Shown: positions 12,255 to 24,800 of the stretch, piece after piece
How the letters are laid out: every line of letters begins with the position of its first letter
How positions within the stretch are numbered: position 1 is the stretch's first letter
DNA from: Aegilops tauschii subsp. strangulata
Lineage: Eukaryota > Streptophyta > Magnoliopsida > Poales > Poaceae
NCBI RefSeq assembly: GCF_002575655.3
Contig: NC_053036.3
Location: forward strand, 163,532,627-163,596,626
Reading direction: 5' to 3'
DNA length: 64,000 nt
Notes under the pieces: generated by a model
Told to the model about the DNA's origin: nothing
Seen by the model: only the letters and a program-made list of their open reading frames with translations
Database searches by the model: none
Position numbers and translations under genes: made by a program

Positions 12255-13514
12255 GTCTCTCCCAAGCCGCGCCCTCCCCTGCCTTGTATAGGTGCAGGGG
12301 AAAAGGCAGGGGAGGGTGCCCCCCCTTCCTTTCTCACTTGAGGAGGGAAAGGAAGGAGGGGCCACCCCTCCCCTTTCCTTCACCTAGGGCCTACTGTCCA
12401 AGGAAGGGCGCACCAGGGGGTGATCTATCCCCCCCCTTTGGCTCATTAGGCCCATACACTTACTGGGGGTGTCCGGAACCCCTTCCAGTGACCCGATGAC
12501 TACCCGATGCACTTCGAAATTCTTTCAGTGTCCGAATACCATCGTCCTATATATCAATCTTTACATCTCGACCATTTCGAGACTTCTCGTCATGTCCGTG
12601 ATCTCATCCGGGATTCCGAACAACATTCAGTCACCAAATCATATAACTCATATAACACTATATCGTCAACGAATGTTAAGCGTGCGGACCCTACGGGTTC
12701 GAGAACTATGTAGACATGACCGAGACACCTCTCCGGTCAATAACCAATAGCGGAACCTGGATGCCCATATTGGCTCCTACATACTCTACAAAGATCTTTA
12801 TCGGTCGAACCGTTATGACAACATACGTAATTCCCTTTGTCCATTGGTATGTTACTTGCCCGAGATTCGATCATCGGTATCTTCATACCTAGTTCAATCT
12901 CGTTACCGGCAAGTCTCTTTACTCGTTCGGCAATACATCACCTCATGACTAAACTCTTTAGTCATTTGCTTGCAAGCTTATGATGTGTATTACCGAGAGG
13001 GCCCAGAGATACCTCTCCGATACTCGGAGTGACAAATCCTAATCTCGATCTATGCCAACTCAACAAACACCTTCGGAGATACCTGTAGAGCATCTTTATG
13101 ATCACCCAGTTACATTGTGACGTTTGATAGCACACAAGGTATTCCTCTGGTATCCGGGAGTTGCATAATCTCATAGTCGAAGGAATATGTATTTGTCATC
13201 AAGAAAGCAATAGCAATAAACTGAACGATCAATATGCTAAGCTAACAGATGGGTCTTGTCCGTCACATCATTCTCCTAATGATGTGATCCCGTTATCAAA
13301 TGACAACTCATGTCTATGGTTAGGAAACCTTAACCATCTTTGATCAACGAGCTAGTCTAGTAGAGGCTCACTAGGGACACGGTATTTGTTTATGTATCCA
13401 CACTTGTATTTAAGTTTCCGGTCAATACAATTCTAGCATGAATAATAAACCTTTATCTTGATTTAGGAAATATATTAATAACCATTTTATTATTGCCTCT
13501 AGGGCATATTTCCA
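12255..13514 (-). repeat. truncated Angela/BARE-type Copia LTR (D)
   Basis: Second minus-strand LTR of the same superfamily, beginning TGGAAATATGCCC at 13514 and ending GGGAGAGAC at 12255, where LTR C begins. It is clearly diverged from C, so they are two insertions and not a duplication. It is cut a few bases downstream of its TATA region, within about 15 aligned bases of the cut in C. Its outer end abuts Harbinger nuclease coding sequence. Confidence 0.8.
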
Positions 13515-14856
13515 TCTGTTGTATTCATGCCTATTGACAGTATAGTGGCAAGTAGGAAGTTTCCCTTCGATCAGTCCAGCAAATAATGGTTATCAGTGTA
13601 GCACATTGATGTCATTGTGAGACCCGGGTGACGGTGTCCTGGACTAGGGGGTGCCAACCTAGTCGGCCCATAGTCCTCGGGCTGGACCTGTGGGCCCTCA
13701 TTCCCATTCAAGAGAACTCTGGAAGCTACACGACTAGACGTCATCACAACTGCATCTACCGAAGACTTGGCGTATAATCCAAGCTCCTACCGCCTCTATG
13801 TGTACCCCTGGATACCGACCATGTAACCCTAGATGCCCTACATGGCGTGTATATAAGCTAAAGGGTTTAGTCTGTAGAGGGGACCGAATCACAATTACAT
13901 TCACCTAGCCCTAGGGTTAGATCTCTCCTTACGATCTCGAGGTAGATCAAGCTTGTACTGGATACATCATCATCAATACAAGCAAAACAGGACATAGGGT
14001 ATTACCTCTTCGAGAGGGCCCGAACCTGGGTAAACACTGTCTCCTTCGTCCCTGTTACTATCGATCCGAGATCCACATCTTGGGACGCCCTACCCCGAGG
14101 TCTGCCGGTTTCGACACCGACAACGGGCATGCCAAATCCAAAGATCCTATTATGCAACTGCTTCAAGAATAATGATGGGCTTCTTAACATGGCCCAGATA
14201 TTGTCCTTGTAGAGCTTTTGGACAATTCTTTCATCTCCAATGCATGTAGTTAAGAGATCCGAGCAAATCTGACCACTCTCTTGCTTCAGACATTGCAAAG
14301 ATCCTCTCGGTGTCTGCGATAGTTTGTCTCTTAGGTACTAAGGTCCAAACACCGAGACCATGGTAGTAGCAAATCTTACCATGGCATCTTCGCATGTGCT
14401 CTCAGACATCCGTAGATATTCATCCCACGAATCAGCGACTGTGCCATATATTAGAACCGGGCAAGCGGCCTTGCACTTCTGGTAACCAGAGAACCCAATC
14501 ATTCCCATGGCATCCTTCTTCAAGATGAGGTACCCATCGAAGGACCAGACGCCATGGTAGAGACGATCGAAGACATTTTCTCGCTTCCGTAAACGCCTGC
14601 GAAAATTGTCAGCGAACAGGGCATCCGGGGCAAAATAGTCGTCCATCAACGTCAAATGGCCGCGAGCCTGGCCGGTTGAGCACTCAATGACTCTTGATCT
14701 ATCCCTTGAAATTGGGAACATGCTCTTCCGCACGCTCTGCGTATGCAAAGACCGTCTGCATCATCGCCGTCTTATACGCGTAGTCCTCCTCGTCGGACGA
14801 GCCGTCCGACGACTCAACATAGTGCTCATAATGTACTACATACCTGAATCCATTGC
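13515..14856 (-). pseudogene. PIF/Harbinger nuclease (DDE_Tnp_4-like), inactive fragment
   Basis: An acidic N-terminus (SSDGSSDEEDYAYKTAMMQT, about 14820-14760) leads into ARGHLTLMDDYFAPDALF, then FDGYLILKKDAMGMIGFSGY and YGTVADSWDEYLRMSEST, all typical of plant Harbinger nucleases. Downstream pieces read LLGSLNYMHWR, GHVKKPIIILEAVA and, beyond the inserted solo LTR, GSHNDINVL (13600-13620). The usual SIDCMHW aspartate is asparagine here. Several stops and frameshifts are present, and the C-terminus is removed by LTR D. The enzyme would cut and move Harbinger elements; this copy cannot. Confidence 0.8.
13629..14122 (+). repeat. Gypsy solo LTR (494 bp) inside the Harbinger gene
   Basis: Begins TGACGGTGTCCTGGAC and ends GGTTTCGACACCGACA, with a TATATAAG promoter box near 13851. 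The flanks are CCGGG on the left and ACGGG on the right, a 5-bp duplication with one mismatch, and Harbinger coding resumes on both sides. Presence of one LTR without internal sequence indicates LTR-LTR recombination after insertion. Confidence 0.85.
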
Positions 14857-15330
14857 TTCAAAAAAGAAGATACAAAATAAATTAGCACGAACATCTAATA
14901 CTTGCCGGGCCTGATGAGTACCGTAGGGGTGGACGGTACATGTGCTGCAGACAGAGGAAAGGTGTGGAACGATGACACAGGACAAGAGGCGTGGAGCCCG
15001 GATATAGCGTTGGAGGAGATGGAGTTGTCGAGTTCCGGCAAACGTGTGACGGGGTGGTGGAGCGGCCGTGGATGAAAGAGAAAGAACGAATGCAAAAAAG
15101 AAGGGAGGATGGAGCCGTGGGCCCGAGAGGGGTTTTGGGTGGGTCAAGAGTTCAGAGTTCTACGTGACTGGTGTTCAGATTCCCGTAAAGCTCTTCATGT
15201 TTGTTTCGCGGGAAAAATGCGTTTGAAGGTCAGCGGACTGATACACACCAGTGTTGGATGGCTAAACACGTCCGGACCGCGTAATCCGGACGGTTTGAGG
15301 GCCCGTTTTAAAGATGCCTTATACACCATC
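14857..15330 (-). mobile_element. 5' flank and probable end of the Harbinger element
   Basis: Sequence upstream of the nuclease gene in its direction, ending near GAGGGCCCGTTTTAAAGATGCC (about 15298-15320) followed by TTA. A Harbinger terminal repeat with a TTA target duplication would fit, but the partner terminus is not in the window, so the boundary is a guess. Confidence 0.35.
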
Positions 15331-15718
15331 TAATTATTTTTGGAAGCATGTACGCCGTTTACGGACGAACGGCCACGGCAAAGGGCCTCCCCACACTTCC
15401 TCCGTGCCCCATGTGCACGCAAACCGGCAAACGTCCCTTGCTTGTACCGTTTTCTCCTACTACAAAGCATGAAAGCATGCAGCGGCCGGCCAGCACCCGC
15501 AGCGGTAGTTGCGACGCGCGAGCCATGAGCGGCGACCGGCCGGTGCGGCGCTGGCCGAGCGAGGGCCGGGCCGGTGGTTGCGAAAGCGCGCGGGAGATAT
15601 TACCATCGGGCACCTGCTAAAACCGCCTCACCAAACGCTAGCCGCCGGGGACATTTCTGGAATTCCGGGCGGCAGTGGGCTGCGGGCCGGGCCAGAAAGG
15701 CTCGCGGAGCATGTCGGG

Positions 15719-15728
15719 TTATTTAACC
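15719..15728 (+). promoter_or_regulatory. candidate TATA box of the phytocyanin gene
   Basis: TTATTTAACC lies about 140 bases upstream of the ATG and is the best TATA-like string in a GC-rich proximal promoter (15340-15860). GTAC cores (copper-response type) occur in this promoter, for example at about 15735, but a four-base match is weak evidence of copper control. Confidence 0.4.
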
Positions 15729-15862
15729 AACCGGACTGTACCGCCACCCGCTGCCTACACTCCACTCTCCAGTCCACTGACTGAGCACGAGCGGAGCGAG
15801 CAAGTAGCCGGAGCCTCTCCATCTCCCTTTGTGCGGCTGGTGTGTCGACCTCGGTGGTAGCC

Positions 15863-18800
15863 ATGGCCGCGCTGAGGAGAGGTTGGGCCGTGGCCTTGGC
15901 GGCGCTGGTGGCGGCGGCGATGTGTGCCGGGATGGCGTCGGCGGCCGTGTACGAGGTGGGCGACAAGCTCGGGTGGACCATCATGGGCAGCCCCGACTAC
16001 GGCGCCTGGGCCGCCTCCAAGAAGTTCAGCCTCGGCGACACCCTTGGTACGCCTCTAGCCGCCCCCGCACCTCTCTTTTTACGTCACGCTCGCGCGCTCT
16101 GCTCCCCTCGTTCTAACATCGCTACGATTTTTCCTGCAATTTCCGGGGAATAATGAAAAGAAGAATCGCCCTCGGTGTAAAAACAAACAAGAACTACTCC
16201 CTCCGTTTCTAAATATTTGTCTTTCTAAGATTTCAGCAAATGACTACATACGGAGCAAAACGAGTGAATCTACACTCTAAAATATGTCTATATATATCTG
16301 TATATGGTAACCATTTAAAACATTTAGAAAGACAAATATTTAAAAACGGAAGGAGTAGTATGTTGGTGAAACCAGAAGATTGAGCGCGTGGCATTTTGCT
16401 TTTCATCTAGGACTAGGATCGTCCCCAAACCCTCGTACCCGCAGCTCTGTCTATAAACGGCTCTGTGCTTGTCAGAACTTCTTAGATATCTTCATCTGCG
16501 CTTAGGTTAGATTTATCGTTCGGGGGTGCACGCGCATACAATAAGTTTGCAGAGGTTCACACGAGCGAGAGCCACAGAGCATTCTGCACTGTCCTGGCAA
16601 TCTACTGATCCTGCCACCAGGCCCACTAGTCCACCACTCGTTTTAGAAGGTGGAAGCGGGACCGAGCTCCCACTTATGAACTGAGTACATACAATAGGAT
16701 TATTTTACAGAATTTGCCGGCGGAGAGACACGACACGGGCACTAGTCCGAGAAGTAGAGCACTCGGCAGTGAGTCCGCACCGCTCGCTCTTGTGCGGCAT
16801 AGAAGGCGCTGGACGCGCGACGTCGTTATCCATCCCAAACCTCTTGGCTTTTGCTGCAACGTCTTCCACGCCAGAGCAACCAGCGGGCGCACCGCTTGAC
16901 ATACGCATGCGACCTCAGGATAGGCGCATGGCATGCAGCTGGCTTCACGGCTGGCGGTGCTATCCACTCTAGTTTGGCGGCCGTGCGCTCCCCGTGGTTG
17001 GTGTGATTCGGCGCGGCGCGACCGCCGCTCACGACGTGACTCCAGTCAAAGCTTTCATTAATTCACTGCTCGGCGGTACACACTACATGTACGTGTCGTG
17101 TGTACCGTGTAAGCCCGGCTTTATCGAGTGCTGGCACGGCTTGTAGTGTGCAGATATCGCAGTCCTACCACGGAGTAGGTGAGTTACAAACTACTCCCTT
17201 CATTCAAAAATATAATACGTTTTGAATATTTCAATATTAAGTATATGCAGAATAAAATGAGTGAGCAAGCACACTAAAACGTGCCTATATACATCCGACT
17301 CAGAAAAAAGTTGAACATATTGAAAGCTGAATAAAACTGTTGCTTATTAATGATTTGGTGCGGCATACAAGAGTATATAAGAGGGTACAAACCGACTTGG
17401 GGAGGGGTACAAAACTGACTTGGACTAGAAGTCGTATACCATAATGACTACTCTAACATCCTCCCGCAGTATCAACGGCAGGCTCGACAACGTTGAGACT
17501 TAAACAGATATCTTGAAACGGCTTAGTAGGCAGTGCCTTGGTGAAAATGTCAGCAAACTGAGCCGTAGAGGGAACATGAAGCACCCGAACCTGACCAAGA
17601 GCAACCTTTTCACGAACAAAATGAATATCAATCTCAATATGCTTTGTGCGTCGGTGTTGAACTGGATTGCTGGTCATGTAGACTGTTGATATGTTGTCAC
17701 AGTAGACAATAGTGGCCTGCTCAATAGGCCTGTGTAGCTCGGAGAGTAACTACCGAATCCAGATTGTATCTGCAGCGGCATGTGCCACAGCGCGATACTC
17801 AGCCTCGGCCGACGAACGTGAGACTGTAACCTGTCTTTTCGAAGACCAAGAAATCAAATTGTTACCAAGAAAAACACAAAAACCGGAAGTGGACCTTCGA
17901 GTGTCAGGACAACCAGCCCAGTCTGCATCAGAGTATGCGGTAAGCGAGTTTGGAGAAGAATTATTAAGGTGGAGACCATGATTGAGAGTTCCTTTTAAAT
18001 ACCGAAGAATGCGTTTAACATGATTATAGTGAGGAACCCGGGGATCATGCATATAGAGACATGCTTGTTGAACAGCAAAAGAGATTTCAGGACGAGTAAT
18101 GGTGAGATATTGGAGAGCACCTGTTAGGCTACGATAGAGAGTAGGATCGGAAAAGGGTTCACCGGTAGCCGAAAGTTTAAAACTAGTATCGACAGGAGTG
18201 CGAGATGATTGACAGTCAAGCATACCAGCACGATTAAGAAGATCAAGAATATACTGGCGTTGGGAAAGAAAAGGCTGGAGGAATCTCGAACAACAGCAAT
18301 GCCTAAGAAATGATGAAGGAGTCCTAGGTCAGTCATAGAAAATTCAGATCTAAGAAGAGAGACAATATAATCTAAGAACTTTTGAGAGGAGGCGGTAAGA
18401 ATGATATCATCTACATAGAGAAGTAAATAGGCAGTGTCAGAAGTTTGATGATACACAAAAAGAGAGGTGTCGGAGAGAGATGGAGTGAAGCCTATTGTTT
18501 GAATGAAGGAGGAGAAGCGTTGAAACCAAGCTCGTGGGGCCTGTTTAAGACCGTAGAGAGATTTCTGAAGAAGACATACATGAGTTGGAAAGGATGGATT
18601 TTCAAAACCCAGAGGTTGCTGGCAGTAGACAGTTTCTTGAAGGGAACCATGGAGGAAAGCATTTTTAACATCAAGTTGGTGAATGGGCCATGAAGAGGAG
18701 ACAGCAACACTAAGAACGGTGCGAATGGTGCTAGGTTTAACAACAGGAGAGAAGGTTTCTTCGTAATCAATTCCTTGTTGCTGAGAAAAGCCACGACAAA

Positions 18801-21800
18801 CCCACCTGGCTTTATATCGTGAGAGGCTCCCATCGGAGTGGAACTTTTGGCGAAAAATCCATTTGCCATAAACAATATTTGTATTGGGAGGACGAGAAAC
18901 AAGTTGCCAGGTGTTGTTTTGAAGTAAAGCATTATATTCTTCTTGGATGGCAGCGGCCCAATTGGGATCAAGTAGAGCAATTTTGTAATTCTTTGGAAGA
19001 GAAGTGAGAGATACGGAGGTATGAAGGTTTAGGCGGTCTTGGGGTTGATGAAATCCTGATTTGGCCCTAGTACGCATGCGATGATCATTAATCGGGGCTG
19101 CTGTAGGAATAGCACGAGGGGGTAAGGTGGGTACTGGTGAGTCCGGCGCAGCGGAAGAGTCGGACGAAGGAGTAGGGCTGGGTGGTGGAGTGGGAGCAGG
19201 GCTGGGTGGTGGAGTGGGAGTAGGGGCCGGGGGTGTTGGGGAGGGAGCAGGGGCCGGGGGTGTTGGGTACGTCTCGGGTGGGGTGAGTGTATGGTTGGGA
19301 TTGGCTATGGTGGGTGTTAATGGTGGTGGTGATAAGTTGTGTTCGGCAGGTAGGGGAGTATATAGTTGGAAAGGACGGGGAGAGGGGGTGTTTGCGGAGC
19401 TAGGGGTGTTGGATGGTGTAGTAGTGCGTTGTGAGAAAGGAAAAATGTGCTCAGCAAACGTGACATGACGAGAGACATGAACGTGTCCGGTGTGAAGGTC
19501 GAGATAGCGATAGCCTTTGTGCTCGTCAGAGAAGCCGAGAAAAGCACATGGGATAGAGCGTGGTGACAATTTATTTGCAGAAGTGGCGTAGGCATTGAAA
19601 AAACAGAAACAGCCGAAAACACGAACCGCGGAGTAGTCGGGGTGGGAAAGAAAGAGGGAATAATAGGGAGTAGTGTTGGGTTTAGTTTTAGAACGTCAAA
19701 TATTTAGAAGGAAGGTGGCCATGTGTAGGGCTTCAGCCCAAAACTTGGGAGGCATAGATGATTGAATGAGGAGAGTGCGAACTATATCATTGAGGGTGCG
19801 AAGAGAGTGTTCTGCTTTACCATTTTGAGGGGATGTGTAGGGACATGAGAACTTAAGCAGGATGCCATGTTGTAAGAAGAAAGTACGATTTTTAATGTTA
19901 TCAAACTCGCGACCATTGTCACATTGGATAAAGCGAATTGGGAGGAAGAAGTGAACAGACACATAGCGTTGAAAATTAAGGAAAAGAGAATGGACCTCGG
20001 ATTTGTTGCGTAGAGGAAAAGTCCAGACAAAGTGGGTGAAATCATCTAGGATAACAAGGTAGTATTTAAAACCCGAAACACTTGCAATGGGAGAGGTCCA
20101 TAAATCACAATGTATTAATTCAAAGGGATAAGTGCTACAAGAACTAGAGGAACTAAAGGGAAGACGCACATGTTTGCCTAATTGACAAGACTCGCAAAAC
20201 ACAGAATTATGAGAGTCCCTATTACATGGTATGGTAAATTCACTAAGCATAGAAGCTAAGACGGCAGGGTTGGGATGGCCCAAGCGACGATGCCAGAGAT
20301 CGACGGAGGCCAGGATGGATGTTGGAGGGGTGGCGGCAGGAACTCCATTAAGAGAATAAAGATTACCGGAGCTATTGAAGCGAGCGATCTCGGCCTTGGT
20401 CAGGTAATCCTTCACAGATAAACCAAAAGGGTCAAATTCAGCGAAAACTAGATTGTCGCAAGTAAATTGGCGAACAGAGATAAGATTTTTAATGAGGGCG
20501 GGTGCAAGTAGAACATCGCGAAGTAAAAAAGGTTTGGTGGAAGAGGGAAGTTGAGCCTGACCAACACAATATATAGGAATAGATGATCCATCTCCAAGAA
20601 TAATGGAAGGGAAAGGAGATTTAGTGCAAGAAGATAACCAATTACTAGATGCAGACATATGACTAGAGGCCCCTGAATCAAAGATCCAATTCGTACCTGA
20701 GTTTCCTTGTGCAGCAAAGTTATTCATGGCCTGGAGAAAGGCAGCTTGATCCCAGCTCGGCGTCGCAGGTGAGGGTGGCGTCGGAAGCAGTGCCGACGGA
20801 TACGATGGTGAAGACAGTAGGGCCGGCTGGGGAGTGTAGTAGGCATTGGCCGACTGTGGTGGGGGTGGCGTCGGGAGCAGGCCGGCTGAGGTGTGTAGTA
20901 GGCGCCGCCGTCGGTGGTGTAATGACCATAAGGAGCATACGTCGGGGCGGCGTGATAGGCATTGGCCGGCTGTCGGGGGTTGAGAACCCCGGGAGCACCA
21001 GTAGGCGGCCGAAGGCCGGGTTGCCAGGCACCTGAGTATGCCGGCGGAGCACCGAGGGTGGACGGAGCGGACCAGGGCATGGGCCATGCTTGAACAAGCC
21101 CCGTCCAAGGATCATGAGGAGGCCGCCATGCAACCGCAAATGGAGCACTGGTGGGTGGTGCAGGACTCGGTGCTGGTGATGTCGTAGGCGGAACCGAATG
21201 AGTCAACGGCGGCCTGTAGATAGGGTTTTTGCCGCGGTAGTTCGGACTAGGACGCCAGCCTGGGGGCGGTTGAACAGATGACGATGCGGACGGCCCGGCG
21301 GCAGGAGCCGGCCTGGAAGGCGGCGCTGGTGTAGACGACAGAGGAGGACGAGCCGCGGCATGAAAGACCTTGGGGCGAGAGTCCTTGTGAGCTTGTGTTT
21401 CCGCCGCGAGTTGTAGCAAGGAACGAACTTCAGCGAAGGTAGGAGGGGGCCGTATCATCGGTATGAACGAGGCTTGCTTGTCAAAGTCTTCGCTGAGGCC
21501 GACGACGACGATATTGATTAGCTGTGAGTCGCTAACTGTATCGCCGAGTTCGCGGAGCTCATCACCAATGGTCTTAACGCGCTGGCAGAACAGGTTCACC
21601 AGGGCGTCTCCTTGCACCATATTGCGAAGCTCGGTGTAGAGAGCGTTTTTCCGAGCGTCGGTGTTGCTTTGGAAGAGCTGACGGAGGGAGTGCCAGATGT
21701 TGGCAGCGGTGGCGCCGTCGTGATCGAGCATGTTGAAGATCTCGGTGGTGATGCGGGTGTAGAACCACTGGACGATCGCGAGATCGTCTTTCAACCATTG

Positions 21801-24800
21801 CGGATCTTCGGGGCGGGGAAGACAATTGGCGGCGACATGCGAGCGCAGGTTGCAGCGGCCGAGGTGGAGATCGAAGAGATGTCTCCAATGGTAGTAGTTG
21901 TGGGCGGCGAGATCAAGAACTATGGGGATGTAGGGGCTGACGTCGGAGATTGTGTCAGCAAGAGATATTGGTGCGGCGAGGATGGGTGCAGGCTAGTTTT
22001 GTGGAGCTATGGTGAGGGCCGAGAGAAAAACGGTCGCGGCATTGGTAGCCTTGGCGATGAGTGCGGCCCGGTGCTCGAAGTAGCCGGGCGGCGGTGGCGT
22101 TGGCGGAGCCATACCCTAAACCCTGGGACCGGTATCTGATACCATGAAAACTGAATAAAACTGTTGTTTATTGGTGATTTGGTGCGGCATATAAGAGTAT
22201 ATAAGAGGGTACAAACCGACTTGGGGTAGGGGTACAAAACTGACTTGGACTAGAAGCCGTATACCATAATGACTACTCTAACACATATTATGTTATGTGA
22301 ACGGAGGGAGTACATAATATATGGATGGTAGCAACTAGCAAGTGAATTGAGAGAGAGCGCGCGCATGCTACAGATGTAGCTGAGGCTGCTGTGGTGCACA
22401 GTGCATAACTCTGGCGGGAGAACATGTGTCGACAGGGCTAGCGAGCACTCGGTTCCTGCACTGCAAAGACTGAGATATTATGCCCCACAACGTGACGCGG
22501 ACCTTTGCCCCCGTAGTGGTCCGCGCAGGCAGGGTCCCTGGCCTGGCTGTTTCGGCGCTTTTCGCAACGTGGTGGGGGACGGCCAGGATGCGTCTCGTAC
22601 TGCAAGGCCGCAACTGCATCCGCCCGATGGGCCTCACCTCACTCACACACGCATAGGGCGTTGCACAACACAAGAGAAGACCCACCACCGTCCAGCCTGA
22701 CCGAGCACCAACCTAACCCGACCCCGCAAGGATGGACCGATGGAAGCTCCAAAAAAAAAGGATGGCCCCATGGCTGTGGGGTCGTCGTCGTGGCTTTTCC
22801 GTATGCCTTTTTCCTGAAGAACCCGGCCGTCGTACGTCCGGGCGCTCCGCCAGCTTTCCCGCCATGTCGGGCTCGTCCTCCTGCCCCGCCCTTCTGGTTT
22901 TCTCTGTTCGCCTAGACGGACGGACGGAGCAGTACCAGTAATCTAGACTACTCAGCACCGAGCCCCGTGTGGTGGCGTGTCTTGGCATTGGCAGCTTGCT
23001 TGTGGCAGGGAATTTTGGCCGGATCAAACTCCTGCTGCCGTGTGTTTGCCTGTTTGTTTGTTTTCAGCTAAAACGTCCGACTGGATACCTGATGTCAGCG
23101 TGCACGCACTCGAGAGAGAGAGAGAGAGGGACTCTTTTCTTCTCCGAGCAAAAAAACAGAAGATAATTTCCGATTTCCGAAAGAACATACTCGTGCTACT
23201 ACTAATAGGCACACACACATCATTGTCTTCTTTCGTGCGGATATGTGAGGCATGTCTGGAAAGCGAGGATCGGTTTTGCTAAAGCGTGAAACAAGGCGTG
23301 CTTTAATGCTGTTTTGTGGCCCTAAAGGCTCCGTTTGCTTTGTTGCGTAAGGTAGTAGGTTTTCTTGCCTTCGTTTGCTATTTCCACGGGGCACCGACTG
23401 AAGAAAGTTGCAGCCAACAGAAAGTCTACTGCACTACTAGTGTGCTGCCTTTCCAAGCCATTCGTTTTTCTTTTGCATTCAGTGATCAAAACCTCTTGAA
23501 TTCATCATGTGCCATGGGGCAAAATCAATTATTACTGTATTACACTTGGTACACATAAAAACTGCACCAGTACTTTTGGATCGGACATGTGCAACAATTC
23601 ATTCACAAAGCAGCTGTGTACCATGATTCTTGACGCTTTGCCCTAGATGCAGCAAAAACTAGAAGCTTCGACTAAATTGCGCATTCGCTTTACCTTTGAA
23701 ATGTCACACCAGGTACGATTTGCCAGAATCGAATCATGCAACTTAAATCTTGAAAGCTAATTAAAGCCCCTGCCTGAGTAAGCTCACGTGTGTGTTCCTG
23801 GTGTCACTGTCTCGTGGGGCAAGGCAACTGCCGATTCCCACTCGGTGATTGCCTGTTGCAAGGTCACCGGCCCTCCTGGACATATAGATTCTAAAAAGGT
23901 TTAGCAATTTTTTTCTCTGCACACAATTAAATTACCATATTTAGGAGGGTGAACATTCGTCTAGTCTAGTGCGATCTCCCCACCAGGCAAACTTTTTGCC
24001 CAACATCAAGAATCAAAGACGGTTCACATCAACGTATACTATCATCCTTTGATTGTTCCTTGTTCCACTCCCCATCACCCATTCACCAATGGGGAATGCA
24101 CTTCCTCGGTGGACCATCATCTCCCTCGAGTCCAAGCTAGCTAGGGACCATGCTGTTCTTGTTCCTCTCCCGATCTGCCTGGAACCCCTTTTGCAACTTG
24201 TCAAATTATGCTGGGAACCTGTTGCTGTTGCCAACTCACCTTGATGCATTCGCTCTCATTGCTTCTTGGTTGGTTGGTAGCTCTCGGTGGGCGGAGAGGA
24301 ATGACGACATGTATGCCATCTTTAGAGAGCACTCGTAGTGATCAGAGAACCACAAAATTTGTATAGCTATGGCCCATCCAGGAAGAGGGTCTATGATTAC
24401 CACTGTGTATGATAGGTTGCCGGCCAAACTATGGTGTTTGCAATCTGGATAAGTGGATTCTAGGTAGAGGTGTGATCATGAGCTGTAAAGTTAGCACGGC
24501 GATCATATTATTTGTTCCACTGGAGATGCCACTCGAGCTATACTTGCTCTGGGTTTTAGCCTGTTTAACTTAGCCCTAGATCGAATATCTTTATGAGAGG
24601 TACGCGTGGCGCATCGGATTTGTGTTTGCTAAACCAAGGTGGATATCTTTTACTAGAAAATTAGTCAGGTCACTGTTGTAGCGAGAGTGATTTGTAGCCT
24701 GCTTGAATGGATGCAGAATTGCAGATAGGTGGGCAGTGGGGAGCTGATTGTTAGTGAGTGGGTTGGTAGGATGCTTTCTGATATGAGAATGTTCTCATGT

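Larger units (their letters stand above)
17321..22283 (-). mobile_element. complete Copia element with tiny LTRs (Ale/Retrofit-like)
   Basis: A 4963-bp element with 138- and 139-bp LTRs, TGAAA...CTAACA in window orientation, flanked by perfect 5-bp duplications CATAT (17316-17320 and 22284-22288). The primer-binding site TGGTATCAGATACC and purine tract GCGGGAGGA are in place for minus-strand transcription. The two LTRs differ at six positions, all transitions, plus one 1-base indel by my reading, so it is not very recent. It lies antisense in the host intron. Confidence 0.92.
17194..22310. mobile_element. Stowaway-type MITE split by a Copia insertion
   Basis: The left part 17194-17320 (starting CTCCCTTCATTC after TA) and the right part 22289-22310 (ending GAACGGAGGGAG before TA) form one MITE once the Copia element 17321-22283 and one copy of its CATAT duplication are removed. 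Confidence 0.85.

Noticed and set aside
19127..19468. Gly/Val-rich plus-strand ORF
   Set aside because: Antisense to the Pro/Thr/Ser-rich linker of the Copia polyprotein.
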